From: Cordia subcordata
Lineage: Eukaryota; Streptophyta; Magnoliopsida; Boraginales; Cordiaceae
Length of the DNA: 64,000 nucleotides
Reading direction: 5' to 3'
Assembly (NCBI GenBank): GCA_028554755.1
Contig: JAPTOF010000024.1
Location: 1,798,001-1,862,000 of the forward strand
The translations under genes and the position numbers were made by a program. Within the stretch, counting starts at the first letter, position 1. Each line of letters opens with the position of its first letter. Of the stretch, positions 10,994 to 23,001 are shown piece after piece. The notes beneath the pieces were generated by a model. The model ran no database searches. It worked only from the letters and a program-made list of their open reading frames with translations, and was not told the DNA's origin.

Positions 10994-13900
10994 ATATTTT
11001 CAGTAAGCAGAACGGGGATGTTCATTTAATTCTCAGGTCCTGCTAAATTGCAGTCACCTCTTGGTTTTCTCCCCTTTAATGTGGTCAGTATTTTCTGTCG
11101 ATAAGTTACATATTGATCACTTCCTGAGAATTGTTGTAGATAGGATGACACATAATCTTCTCGACATTGGCTCGTAACAAAATTCTGTACTGAAAAGTTA
11201 TTGGCATGTTGGTATAAGAACATTTTCTACCATAACAGAACAAGAATTTATTCCATGATAATCTGGGCTTAAATGTAACAAATCATGACGAAAGAAATAT
11301 TGTGATGTTAGTTGAGGGATTGCACTTTGGGATGCAAATAGAATTCCTAATCATTTGCAGCCATCAAGTCAATCTTCAAAAGTTTTACATAAAATTATAT
11401 GTTCGCATTACTAGTAGTCAAAACACTACTTACTTATTTGTGGGGCATGATATAAGATACGAAAAACCATGTAAAATTAGTTCTCTTCCAAATATCTAAT
11501 ACCTTTGCACTAAAATAACAGTAAATAAGTAAGCGGTAAAGCAAGAAAACATTGCTTTATAAAATACCTAACAACTAAAGGCGTATAAATTTCTTACAAA
11601 CTTGAAAAATATATCAGAATAATAGATATATTTCATTAAGTTGCTACTAACTTCTGCTTCAGAAGGTCTTCCACATTAAAAGATGAATGTTGGAGTTAGT
11701 TTTGTTTTCCATGTTACGGAATTTGGGTAGAGATTTAACAGTCAGCTGCATACCCAAGTGTAAGGTTTCAGGAGCACCAGATATACGTATGTGAGGACAA
11801 GGTATAGAGGCTTGTAAACATGTAATATACTGAATGAAACTGATATTGAGGGAGGGAGGGGGGTCAGTCTACATTATCTTTTGTCTTCAAGCTTGCTGAG
11901 ATCTTTTATTGTTGGACTTGGCTCCATCTCAGAATTGATGATGGCATCAGAATTTGTTAACCTAACAGGAGTTCATCAGTTGGAAGTTCCCAAAAAATCA
12001 CTTATTGGACCATAACTACTATAATCACATTTGTCTCTAGGAAAAAGAGAAATATAGTTTGTTCATTCTATAAACAAAATTGCATGGTAAAATGAATATT
12101 ATGAACTTAAACAAGTTCTTGTACTTTGAAGGCTCCTCTTTACCATCCTTTTTTGTCTCTAAAAAGTAGAGGAATATTGAGTTGGATATATTTTTAATTT
12201 TAGCTCCTCCCACAACAAGATGATAATGCTTAAGGTGAAAGCAATGTAAAAGACTAAGGTGACTGTGGTGTTGAAGCTCCATGATTGTCCCTTCAGGAGT
12301 TTGTTCCTCATACATTCTTGTCTCACTAGTACGAGACTGATTGAAATGGCCTAATCTATAAAATTGCGTCAGTGCAATGTTCATCAGATATGATTTGGAT
12401 TCTTAATATTAGCTAAAGCATTTGATTTGGCTTGAATAAACTTCTAGATCTTGACGTGAATCTAGCTACCATGGTTAAGCCAAGCATCTTTACAACGTTA
12501 AGCAACTACTGAATGAGTAAGACAATACATTGAAAATTACTATTATTGCATTTAGAGACAAGAATATTATTAGATGCATGAATTTTGCTTGACCTCTCGA
12601 TGAATCCCTTCATTTGTTTGCTGAAATATGATATCCTTCACATTTTTAGTCATGGAATCTCATGTCAGATTTAAGTTTCAGGACTGAAAAGTCTAGTTTG
12701 TGTGTTTTTATTGTGTTTTGGATGCTTATTGTGCACAAGCTGGACAATTAGTAAACGTTAAATAGTCTGTTTTAGTTATTTGTCCTTGTTCTGGAAGGAT
12801 GATATAGATCTCATGTGGTATAGCGACTAGAGGAAGGATACCTTTGGAACATTGACTGCTTAGATATTCAGATCTGTCAGAATGAAGAACAAAAATTCTA
12901 CCATAAATGGGCAGCCTAGTGTAGGTCAGACGTGTTTTGAATTCTATTCCTGGATATATCAAATTTTAGAATTTCTCATGTTGTACACAATTGCATGATA
13001 TTTGTTCTCCGGAGTTTCTTTGAAAGACAAATGAATTTAATGGGGACATAAACTGAGGAAACTGGGAAACTCTGATTTTGCCAACATGAGACTAAGCATG
13101 GCTCAAGGATTTGTTTAGCCTTTCCCTCCAGGTGAGCGTCTAAAAGAAATTAGAGCTGATACATAGTCCCCACATACTGAAAGGTGATCATCTTAAGTCT
13201 GCTTAAAATTGTTCAGGGTTTATCCTGTACAGTCAGTATAGCAGGAACCTCTTAAAAATAAATATTTGGGATAACAACCACACCCTTCTTTGAATGTCAC
13301 TTAGCACCAACAGTATGCTTGTTTATTCGGAAAGGAATAATGAATGTGCCATGGCTCATAGTGTAATCAACAGAGGCATCAATACCAATCGGTCGTGCAA
13401 GATGCAAGATTTCCTGCAACCTTGGAACATGTACTTCTACTGTCCAGAGTCTGCTAGCTATGGAGATGGTTAAGGCTAGATCTTCAATTTGCGATATCAA
13501 CACCTGTGGGTTATAAGGAATGTTAACTGGATGGATAGGCAAGCTCCAAAGATTGAAGAAGCCCGTATGTGAATAATCAGCTTGGGGATTTTTTTGTCAG
13601 GAATCATGATAAGTATATGATTGTCTTTTAGAAGGATAGTTGAGTTTGATGAGATTCAAATTGATTGCAGATCAAACCAGAGGGAACTACTCATGCTGCA
13701 AGATGGAAAGGAAATTAATTATGACGATATGCTGCATATTTATGTTGTTACTCTACAGGTGAGTTGGCCAAGGAGTTCAGGCAAAAGAAAGCGGGTTTAT
13801 TCAATCAGTCTAGAATACCTACAAAAGGGGAGGTTTAAGAACAATGTGGTTGCAGTGGTGGTGCAATAGCAACTATCTAGCAGGATGTTGTCAATAAGGA

Positions 13901-14916
13901 ATCATGTGAGCTGCTTCCCAGAGGGTGCCCAGCAGCAAGCATTCCTATGGCAGAGACAAAGCTTTTCTCGTGACTGTCAAACGGGCTTTAGAAAGGAGCT
14001 TTAGAATCATCAAGGTTCTCACTGATAGGAAAACTGCTGCAGAAGCTCATTCAGCTGTCAACGGATGCTTTCTTGGTTATTTTTCTTCCATCATTAATGA
14101 GACTTCTTTCCAAGTACTTAATATATATATGCATCTGCAATGGAAGTGATACTAGCTTGTCTATCTACGTTTCTTCCATTATTGCTTCACGCTTTATGAG
14201 ATTCTCATTGCTACTGGTCATATCTGTTAAATGGCTAGTCGACCATGTTCAAATTGAACTCTTCTACCATAGATATCCATTTCCAAAGGATTGTTCTTTC
14301 CCGTATCATAATGCCACCTAACTTAGATCAATTTTAATCTAGGGATGACAATGATCTACTAATTCGTTCAAAATTTGCCAAAACTCGTTCTGTTAGGAAC
14401 CCGAAACGAGAGTGGAGTGATTTCTAATACTCGCTAGGGTTTGGGCTGGAATTGAAGTAACCCTCCACATGTTATATATGTGTGTAGCTATTCCATTATA
14501 TAAATGTATATATGTGTGTGTGTGTGTATAGATATATGTATGTATCTATAATATATCCATCTATCTATCTATTGAGGATGCATGGTGTTATCACAAGTGC
14601 ACCTCGCATAGCAACCACGTGCAATTCAAATTAACACTAACTAGTTTGGTTTGGTTTTAAATATGTATACAAACCAAACAAAATCAAACAAAACTCTATT
14701 TATCTTTGATTTAATATGTATATTAGTTAAATTTATACAGACTATACTCTTCCTTAATTTATTTGTATATTAATTAAACTCGTATTATGGATGGTAAACT
14801 AAAAGTAATTTGCTAGTTAATGTTTTTTTCCCCTTGAAATTATTGGGTAAATTTTTGTTTTTATTTTTTTTACTTTTCTAAATCTTTTGATCAAATTCAA
14901 ATTTTTTTAATTATAA

Positions 14917-14949
14917 AAACCAAACCAAACCAAACCAAACCAAACCAAC
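14917..14949. repeat. (CCAAA)n pentanucleotide repeat
   Basis: About six units of CCAAA. Scattered GTTTGGTTTTG-like words at 14645-15070 suggest the array arose inside an older repeat with inverted GGTTTGG/CCAAACC ends. Confidence 0.7.
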
Positions 14950-15445
14950 TTTAGAGATGTTGATTTGGTTTGGCTATTTTATATGACTAGAAATAAATTT
15001 GTTAGTTTCTAATAAAAACTAATTAATTTAATTTTGTTTGAAATAAATTCACAACCAACCCAATCAAACAATATTCACCTCTATTTCTCTGTGTCCTCAC
15101 ATATCTCCGGGGCTCGAATCAACCTTTTCGATTTGAGTTTGACTGACAATTTTCGCATTATTGGACAGTAATCCAATGCTAGACCTTTTCGGGACGCGAT
15201 ACGTTTTGAACTCGTCCATCTCTTTTTTTTTTTTGTCTTTCTTTCTTTCTTCCTTTTTTTTTTTTTTTTTTCTTGCACTCAAGTTTTAGATACGTTATGT
15301 TTTGCGTCGGGATTTTTCCCGTATCAATTTTAGATTAATGTCTTTTTTGGACCCAAACAGAAGCGAAGAAAAGGTTCGCCTTCCATGCTTTTATCGAACC
15401 CAACTGGCGACCCGCATTTGAATTGACCTGTGAACAGGAGCAACC

Positions 15446-15455
15446 CACACGTGTG
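15446..15455. promoter_or_regulatory. palindromic ACGT-core element (CACACGTGTG)
   Basis: A perfect 10-bp palindrome with the ACACGTGT core lies about 160 bp before the thioredoxin x start codon. ACGT-core palindromes are bound by plant bZIP and bHLH factors (G-box or ABRE-like) and are common in light- and stress-regulated plastid genes. Position and sequence are seen; regulation is inferred. Confidence 0.4.
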
Positions 15456-15616
15456 CCCAATCGTAGCCGCATAAACACTCGCGAATATCCATCCATAATC
15501 TAATCTCCAACTCCTCGTCCGTTAGAACTTGAAAAGAAAAACCCAAACAAAAAGGAAAAAAAAATAATAATAATAATAATAACAATAATAAGCTTCACTC
15601 GTTTGACATCTGTAAA

Positions 15617-18600
15617 ATGAATACAATAACAGCTTCTACTTCAACTCCAAAACTTCCTTATGCGTCGCCACTGTCTCGAGTTCGTACGTTACCATGTGGT
15701 ACAAGTTGGAGATGCAGTTACAGTTGTACGACGTCGGTTCGAAGGCCTTCTGTGCTCTACGGTTCGCAATGTTTGAGGAAGAAAGAAGAGCAGACAAGGA
15801 GGATGATAACGATTAGGTGCGGCGCAGTACGGGAAATAAACGAGGCGCAATTCTCCGACGTCGTTCTGAAGTCGGATCGTCCTGTCCTCGTCGAGTTCGT
15901 TGCCACGTGGTGTGGTCCTTGCCGTCTGATTGCTCCTGCTGTTGAGTCCCTTGCTCAGGTACGTTTCCACTTAATCAATATGCGATTCAAGACATATGTA
16001 AGGAATTTTTCTTCTTTTTCTTTTAACTTTTTTACATTAAGAGCCTGTTTGGCTAAACTTAGAAGTTAAAAAAGAATTTGCATGTTTGGCCACACAGTTT
16101 ATAAGCATTTTTTTTTTTTTTTTGTTTTTTTAAGCTGGAACCCAAAAAAAACCCACTCCGTCAGCCTTTTTTTTTTAAAGGGCTTATAGCCAAACCAATA
16201 AAAAAGACCAATTTATCTTTAGAAAATACCATATTATTTAGTGACATGCTTATTTTTAGTTATTTTAACTATGTCATCGTTATTTATAAGCACTTGGGAA
16301 CCAAATATATCGGTAATTTATAAGCACGTATTATCCAAACGCATCGTAACTTACATACGAGCAACTTTTTGCTTATAAGCACGAGCTGTTTATAAGCATA
16401 TGAACACCACCAAACGTGCTATTCCTAGCCCAGAGAATTTGTAGAATCAATCTATGGCCAATCACCAAGAACAAAGACCACTAGAGGTTGTCCGTAATCC
16501 TTGACTAGCTAGCCCTCTGTTAGAATTCGTTTGTGTTCAAATATTGCAAACAACGAATGGGCCTACAAGAGCGCATGCGCAAGTTCAGCCATAGCTAAAT
16601 CCTCATGCCCAACCCTAGGGGTATCCCCTTATCCAGCAAGTAATAAGGTTCCTTCAAGACCTATTGCCTTGTTGCTTAGCCATATTATGTACCAATTGTC
16701 CTAGCTCATCCTTCGGCTTTACCCAATGATGTCGCATGTCCTAGTTGGAGGCCTGGGGGCCAAAATTCCTATGGCCAACTTCAACAAAGGAATCAACAAT
16801 ATGCGCAGCAAGGACCATATCTCCTTTGCCGGTGCTAGTTCTTCCTTGACAATAAGGGGGCATGGGTCCCTGGGTGCAAGTTATGACCAACATCCCCTTC
16901 GGCAAGTGCTTCAAAAGCCAGAGGTTTTTGGGAGATTGATGAGATTGTTTGTCGAGCTGACTTAGTACCAAATCACATATGGCCCAGGGGCTGTCACTGA
17001 AGCACAACTTTCATTGAGTTTGTAGTTGAATGCATAGAAAGGAATGATAATATGTCGGCGTGGTGGACTACTGAAGTTGATGGTGTTGCAATGAAGCAGG
17101 GGAGTAGAGCTGGGCTATTGTTGACTGGCCCAATAGGAGGAGAATTCAAATTGGCGATTAGCTGATCTCTTTATTAAGTCCTTAAGGGGCCCCCACGTTG
17201 AATATGTTTGTACCAAATTGGGTATATAATGTTTATACTCTAGCGTTTAGGGGAGTGTTAGTTGGCTATTGTGTTATTACCCCCATATCGGAAAATTAAG
17301 AACCCTTGTAATATGACGTAGTAGTATACGTATAGCTTAAGTGCTTCAGATTAGGCATTAAGGCATTCCCTATTAAATCTTAATATTTTTTCTTGTGTCT
17401 CATTTAACAATGGTCAACTTGATCTTTACAAGCAAAGCGAGATTGACAAGCCTATGGGTGTTGTTGATGGCCTCGGGCTTGAGAACACTTAAGATCTCTA
17501 GGGCGTCCACAATGTCATTTTTGCCTGTCTAGTGGAGGCCTTTGCCTCAGCCTTACCAATAGATACTAGATTCCTAGCAGAACCCTCAGTCTTTGAAGAA
17601 TTGGAGGGGGCGGGGTTTTTGCCTTCCGGAGCTACTCTCTTTACCTTTCTGTATGTTGGCGAGGAGGGGAGGAGTGGTTGGTGAGGATGCGGACTTCATG
17701 GGTAGAAGAGGGTTGTTGTCGAAAGCATCGGGGGCATCATCAGAACCTTGAACGTAAGCAAAGGGTTTCCTAGTGTGAACCATGAGAGTGGCAAAGACTA
17801 AACTTGTTAGTGGATAAGACAAGAAAAGGTTGGTGAAGATTGTCTGGAAGAGAAGTGCGAGATGAAAAAATTTGCACAGAGAGAGATGTTGGAGGTGAAT
17901 AAGACAAGGGAGTGAAGATGGGGGAGCCCTGTCATTTGCTGCTTGTCTTGTAGATTGATCAATGGCCAACGGGAGGAACTTTACTAATGAACCTTGCTTT
18001 CATCACAAATATTAACAGTTTAAGTATATTCCAAACATCTTTTATTTTGTTTATGCTATGAGATAGCGGGATATGAATGTAGTAGTGTGAAATTCAATAC
18101 TTAGATTTTGACCTAGATAATGGTCTCGGAAAATTTTAAAATTACCAAAAAGAAATGAGAAAGATTGTTGTATAACTTTGAATGATTCTAGTTGCTATTT
18201 GATTGTCAGATAAGTTATTTGTGTGGTAAGGTTAAAATAAACTTTAGAAACGTGAAATTCTGAATTAAACCAAAAGAAAGCGGGCCACATTATCAACAAG
18301 TGAATCAAGGTCACACGGAAAAGGAAAGCTTTGATAAGAAGATAAGATTAGTTGTTCTGTCAATTTCTTGCAGATTTATTTTTTGTCTGGCTGTTGTGCT
18401 TCGGTTGAAGTCCATAAAGTGTTAGTTTCATCATATTTCTGATTGGTGAGCAGGACCTATTTTAATCTATCATGGTATTTGAATGGAAAATATGCAAGCA
18501 CTAAAGAGTTAGAAAAAAAATTGATCTTAAGGTAAGTTGAAATAGCAAGTTGGAGGTACTCCTGTTGTTACAACGTCTTTCCTGAAGTGATTGGTATCCT

Positions 18601-18938
18601 AGACTGTTGGAACAAGATGATGTGCCCCCTGACCATTACTGTATTCAGTATTCTGGAATATGAAATGTTACGCCTCATAGGCCTGGTGTTGTTCCATACC
18701 TAAGACTATTTGTTCTAATTGTTTATTTCAGGAGTATGAAGAAAAACTCTCAATCGTAAAAATTGATCATGACTCCAATCCTCAGCTTATTGAGGAATAC
18801 AAAGTTTACGGATTGCCAACGCTGATTCTCTTTAAAGATGGAAAGGAAGTTCCAGATAGCAGGAGGGAAGGTGCAATAACAAAAGTAAAACTAAAACAGT
18901 ACGTTGATGCACTTTTGCAGTCGGTGTCTGTTGCCTGA
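15617..18938 (+). CDS. TRXX: thioredoxin x, chloroplastic (two exons)
   Basis: Plastid thiol-disulfide oxidoreductase. Exon 1 is 15617-15958 and exon 2 is 18732-18938, joined in phase 0 over a GT-AG intron of 2773 bp, giving 182 residues. The first 60-68 residues are Ser/Thr/Arg-rich with few acids, as in a transit peptide. The thioredoxin fold follows, with [13 protein letters not shown] (active site W98-C99-G100-P101-C102), [10 protein letters not shown], the cis-Pro segment [12 protein letters not shown] (P143) and a C-terminal helix. Thioredoxin x supplies electrons to plastid 2-Cys peroxiredoxin. I chose x over m or y from the short region after the cis-Pro and the DHDSNPQL block; type m or y remains a lesser possibility. 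The frame is intact; the intron is swollen by transposon remnants. Confidence 0.9.
16041..16420. mobile_element. MITE in thioredoxin intron (CCTGTTTGG termini)
   Basis: Starts GAGCCTGTTTGGCTAAAC; its right end reverse-complements to AGCACGTTTGGTGGTG. The inside is AT-rich with repeated TTATAAGCA words. The same terminus and inner words occur in the element at 29219-29580, so the two are one family. The target duplication is not clear here. Confidence 0.6.
17140..17400 (+). mobile_element. Ty1/copia 3' remnant (RNase H end plus LTR start)
   Basis: The stretch at 17150-17240 reads [19 protein letters not shown] with stops around it. That is the conserved end of copia RNase H and closely matches 58370-58440 in the large copia element of this window. 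A purine tract GGGGAG precedes TGTTAG at 17256, which looks like the 3' LTR start. The upstream DNA (16430-17140) is probably decayed flank or element but cannot be decoded. Confidence 0.7.
17586..17969 (-). pseudogene. open frame in thioredoxin intron, possibly gag-like
   Basis: A minus-strand frame of 127 codons containing MVHTRKPF, then a Ser/Pro/Lys-rich tail. Starts such as MVHTRK are seen in plant retrotransposon gag proteins, but there is no zinc knuckle or other firm motif. It lies wholly inside the thioredoxin x intron and is most likely transposon debris. It could also be a chance frame. Confidence 0.25.
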
Positions 18939-20367
18939 TCTTGCTAATAGAAGGTAAAATTGATGATTGTCTTGGGGGTGTGACAGAAGAAAGCTTGTCT
19001 TGCTTATTCTTTTAATATAGTAGGACCTATGTTTTTATGCTCCTTGTACAATCTTACTACCTAAACCAATCCCCTCCTCTTCCTTAGGAAACAAAGAACG
19101 ATCAATTTAAGTAAACATGAGCTATCTGGAAGAGCATAATGTAGTTAAAATGTATATCACATTCTTATAATGTTTGTTTCATTTGCATACATACATTTGG
19201 ATATTTGGTCCATAACTTGTTTTAGGATTATTGTGCCTGAATCATGCAATCCATGTGATAGGTTCTCTTTCTATTCTTATTGATCTTACCATATATTGAT
19301 TTCATTGGTCATATACTTATTCTCTCTGATCATCTTCAGTATGTTTGGCTCAAGCGGGCAAGAGTTCCCTGGTGCATGTGAAATGGCTGACCAGTTTTTT
19401 GTGGTACCGGAATAACTGTTAGCTCTTGGTTGAATAATTTGCTTCTCAATGGTCAATATAATTAATGTTATACTATCACAACTGAATCTTAAGGTTTTCA
19501 TAGAGACTATGCAGACACCCTATGATGAAGCTCTTTGGTTTAGATGACTTAGATTCTTTCGTATTTTTTATTTTCTCCAATCTATAAGAAGGATGATCTG
19601 AATCATTCAAATGAGATTAAATTTATTCGGATCTTTATTTCAAATGAAAAAGGGGGGAAAGAAAGATATGATAAATAATTTGAATTTTAAAATAAAAGGT
19701 TTGGATGAAGTTAGTTATGTTTGAATTATTTAAGTCATTCTTCCTATGTATAAGAGAGAATGGAAAATAAGAGGGGATTTAGATGCCAAAGTTGCATCTA
19801 ATCTCTACGCTAGAATCGTGAACGGCATAAGACTAGAAAAAAAGGAACAAAGAGAAAAGGACATAAGACCGGCTCTTTTAATGGACAGTTCCCGTTGTTG
19901 AAGGAATGATACATATTGGAGGAGGGTAATGTTGATAACAGAAATTGAGTTTTTCCTTGTCACATGTTACATTGTGTAAGGGAGTCATATTAAATCAAAT
20001 CAAATAAAAAAATGTTTAGAACTTAAATAGATTTAGATTAATTTAGCAAAGTTTGAATTTAGATTAATTTAGCAAAGTTTGAAATGAAGTTAGTCTAAAC
20101 TACTCATTAAGTAAAATAATTAAATTAATGAACTGATGGTCAAGCTACCAAAAAGGGAAAAAAATTTTGGTACTAATTAATGAAGGGAATAATGGTATGT
20201 TAAATTTGAAATTTGATAAACATCTTATTCGATAAGTATTTTTAAGAAATAAGTGTTTAATATAATAATACTGTTTGGTTCGTAATTTTGTTAGTCTGAG
20301 ATGAGATGAGATGAGATGCTATTATAAATTAATTTGATAATCATATTCTAAATACTAAATTGAATAG

Positions 20368-20720
20368 GAATCTCCTGTACTTTAATCTATGTGTGCCATA
20401 CTCTCTTATAGTATTAAAACTAGTTAATTACTGTATTGTACTCTGACTTATATGCACCATATCCCTTGTAGTATCAAAACTTGCTAATTATCTTTTTGAA
20501 GTTTTTAAAAGTGTTCAAAAATCCCCCTACAGTTATATTTCAAAATGGTATTTGCACGCTTTTAAAAACTGCAGGGGTATATTGCACACTTTTAAGGATA
20601 ATTAGTTGGTTTTGATACTACAGGAGAGTATGGTGCACATATGTCAGGGTATAACGGGATAATTAGTTAATTTTGATATGATAGAGGGGTATGGTGCATA
20701 TAAATCATAATATAGGGGAG
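20368..20720. mobile_element. fold-back MITE with long inverted arms
   Basis: The left arm (about 20368-20530) and right arm (about 20555-20720) are imperfect reverse complements over roughly 160 bp. Matching blocks include ATATGCACCATA, AGTATCAAAAC, CTAATTATC and TTTTTAAAAG. The arms contain an internal near-repeat of about 70 bp. Layout and wording resemble the Mutator-type elements at 42247-42717 and 46160-47156. I did not find a clean target duplication. Confidence 0.65.
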
Positions 20721-21534
20721 TAAATTTACTCTATTCTAAATTTTGAGTCATCATATTATAATTTTATGATTAAATAATAAATTATAAAATATAAAATATT
20801 AATTAGTTTTTTAATTTTTTTTTTTTGCATTTATAATTTTTTAAATTATAAAGTTTTAAATATGTCAATGTAAAATTTTCTAATTTTAGTTTCCAATTTT
20901 TTAATTGTAATATTTTTTATTTAAAATTTTTAACTTTTTATTTTTAATTTTTAATTTTAATTTAATTCTTTTTAATTTATAAGATACAAAATAAGATATA
21001 AGTACCCTAAATTTAACTTATAACTACAACTAAGATATCAAATAAGTTATAACTACAACTAAAATATCTTATGAAAAATATCTTGTAAGTGACTAACGAT
21101 AAATTGATAGTAACTAGTCTTTGTTACATAAGTTATCAAATAAGACAAATATCTTAAAATAAGACCAGACTAAACACTGCATAAGACTAATAGGATAAGA
21201 ATACGAAAAATCAAGGTTGCAATAAGCTGAAGCCCAAAGAATAAATTGAAATGTTTCATGACTAAGACATTTTCATCTTGTCAATGCTAGTGGTAGTATT
21301 TTACGGTCCATGATACTATTATAATTAATAGAAACTAATACAAAATTATGATAATTATAAAACTAACAAAAATACAATAAACGCCACTAAAAGTAGTAAA
21401 ATGACCTAAATGGAAAATAGAAAGAAGTCAATAAAACTATTAAATGTCGAAGAAAGCACAATTGGCATTCAAATTCATTAACAAATGCACACAATAACAC
21501 CCGAAAAAACACACACATCAACTAGGAATGGATT

Positions 21535-22165
21535 ACTCTATAACCTACAGCTACTTTGCTAGAATGTAAACTAACTTGTGAGGAACTAAAAGTTACATTA
21601 TGAAAGCACGGTAGATCTATGCAACAAGTTACACTAAGTTAAGCTACCACTAAGGTATGCTAAGCTAGGCTAGGAGATTAAACTAAGGAAATTGTAAAGG
21701 AACTGATGAGTTGTGTGATTGTCGTGATTCCTCTTTCAGTATTGTTTACATCTTTTTATAATAGTTGCAACCTTATAATCGTCGATAACTGCTCGTGCCA
21801 TTCCTTATTCCATGCACACATTATCTTTGGGTAACTTCCCATTATCCAGCAAGCTTGATCACCTTCCTTACTTCCTTCAACAACATCAGGTTGGGCCCTT
21901 AAAGCCCTTTAATGGCCCTTTGTACCCTATCTTGAGGCCCAACGACGCTCTTGAACCTCATGTTTATCCTTCGAACCCATCGAAACTTTGGGCCTTGACA
22001 TCCTACTCTTCAACCCTAGGGATGCCACATCAAATTCTTGCTTATGACAGATCATCACCCCTTTTGACCCCTTTTTCGCACGTGTAGTGTCACTTAGGCG
22101 AATTTTGCCTACTTCTACTGTTAACATGTCATGCCGTATCATAATTATTTTCTAGTCGGAATGGA
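21535..22165. repeat. dispersed repeat, copy 2 (copy 1 at 4640-5130)
   Basis: Same orientation as copy 1 and matching in separate blocks: CTACTTTGCTAGAATGTAAA near 21551, AAGCTAGGCTAGGAG near 21664, and the terminal block with TTTTGCCTACTTCTACTGTT near 22103. The middle is expanded by about 150 bp relative to copy 1. Confidence 0.55.
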
Positions 22166-22479
22166 TTTAATTCAGGTCATCACTCTTGAGATTGTAGTCC
22201 TAATCACTTAGACTTATTCTCCAATTCTTGATTATATATTTAATTAGATTACATAGTCAGATGATGATTGATTACTTTGGTTAGATAGATAGAGATAGAG
22301 ATAGAGGGAAAGGTTGGTTAAAGATAAATATACGAATAGACCACATACTGTCTAATAAAGGAATAAGGAATGAAAACATAAATGCTAAGCTATCAAATAA
22401 GTTGACATGTTCACCTAAGACCAACACAAAGTCAATTCCCATTCAGTCATTCTATTTTCTTTGGCTTCAGAAAAAAATC

Positions 22480-23001
22480 ATGGCTCCTTATTCCCAGCTT
22501 CTAATGCTTTTCATTCTGCTTTTTTCCCAACCTTCATTGGGTAATGAAACAGATGATAGAATCGAATATGTATGTTATCGTATTCCACCAAAATATCTTA
22601 GGTTTTGCTGGAAATATTTTCACCAATACTTGCCTAACCCAAACACAGACATTATTGGTTTAACCCAAATAACTATTAGCCGAACACTGCTGGAGGCTAC
22701 TGATACTAGTAAATTCCTACATACTGCAAAAGCAAAGGAAAAAAATAAAGAAGTGCAAAATCTATATACAATTTGTGAAGCTGGTTATGGCTTATTCACA
22801 AGTGAATTCAGTGATGCCTTTTTGTCATTTAATTCTCGAGACTATAAGTCCATGATTTTTCATGAATCCAAGTGTGAAAGATTAGTAAATGATTGTGAAG
22901 ATGTTTTGGGAAGGTTGGTACTTGCTGTGAGTGAGAAGAATAGCAAAATGCTAGGCTTGGTTTATATGGCACTTGAGACAGCAGATGTTCTCATGAGCTA
23001 A
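22480..23001 (+). CDS. pectin methylesterase/invertase inhibitor family protein (secreted)
   Basis: Single-exon gene. The frame is open from 22402, but the ATG at 22480 is chosen because it begins directly with a signal peptide (hydrophobic residues 6-20, likely cleavage after Gly21). The product is then 173 residues, the normal family size. Cys32 and Cys43 fit the N-terminal hairpin disulfide and Cys99 and Cys139 the second disulfide of the four-helix bundle, with a fifth Cys at 132. The helical pattern and the KCERLVNDCED block near the end fit the PMEI domain. Members bind and inhibit either cell-wall pectin methylesterase or acid invertase; sequence alone does not decide which. Identity over the family is low, so the family call rests on layout. 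Confidence 0.8.
   Translation: MAPYSQLLMLFILLFSQPSLGNETDDRIEYVCYRIPPKYLRFCWKYFHQYLPNPNTDIIGLTQITISRTLLEATDTSKFLHTAKAKEKNKEVQNLYTICEAGYGLFTSEFSDAFLSFNSRDYKSMIFHESKCERLVNDCEDVLGRLVLAVSEKNSKMLGLVYMALETADVLMS

Larger units (their letters stand above)
11006..15616. other. long spacer before the thioredoxin gene
   Basis: No gene could be supported. A few open frames of 60-115 codons (for example minus-strand 12037-12384 and 13297-13542) show no family motif or gene structure. A hAT-like terminus TAGGGATGACAAT starts at about 14342, and the DNA to about 15080 contains (CCAAA)n and AACCAAAC-rich stretches typical of decayed MITEs. A GT/TA microsatellite lies at about 14495-14580. The final 250 bp form the thioredoxin promoter and leader. 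Confidence 0.5.
18939..22479. other. spacer between thioredoxin and inhibitor genes
   Basis: No gene is seen. AT-rich DNA with an inverted-repeat element at about 20368-20720 and the second copy of a dispersed repeat at about 21535-22165. Open frames here (19286-19501 minus, 21812-22142 both strands) lack recognisable features. Confidence 0.55.

Noticed and set aside
12037..12384. 115-codon minus-strand frame considered as a gene
   Set aside because: Composition is that of random AT-rich DNA, with no domain, splice context or start context to support it.
13297..13542. Minus-strand frame considered as a LINE ORF1 or zinc-knuckle fragment
   Set aside because: No Cys-His knuckle or clear similarity, and flanking frames are closed.
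22402..22479. Upstream in-frame ATG of the inhibitor gene at 22402
   Set aside because: It would place 26 polar residues before the signal peptide; the ATG at 22480 starts directly at it.
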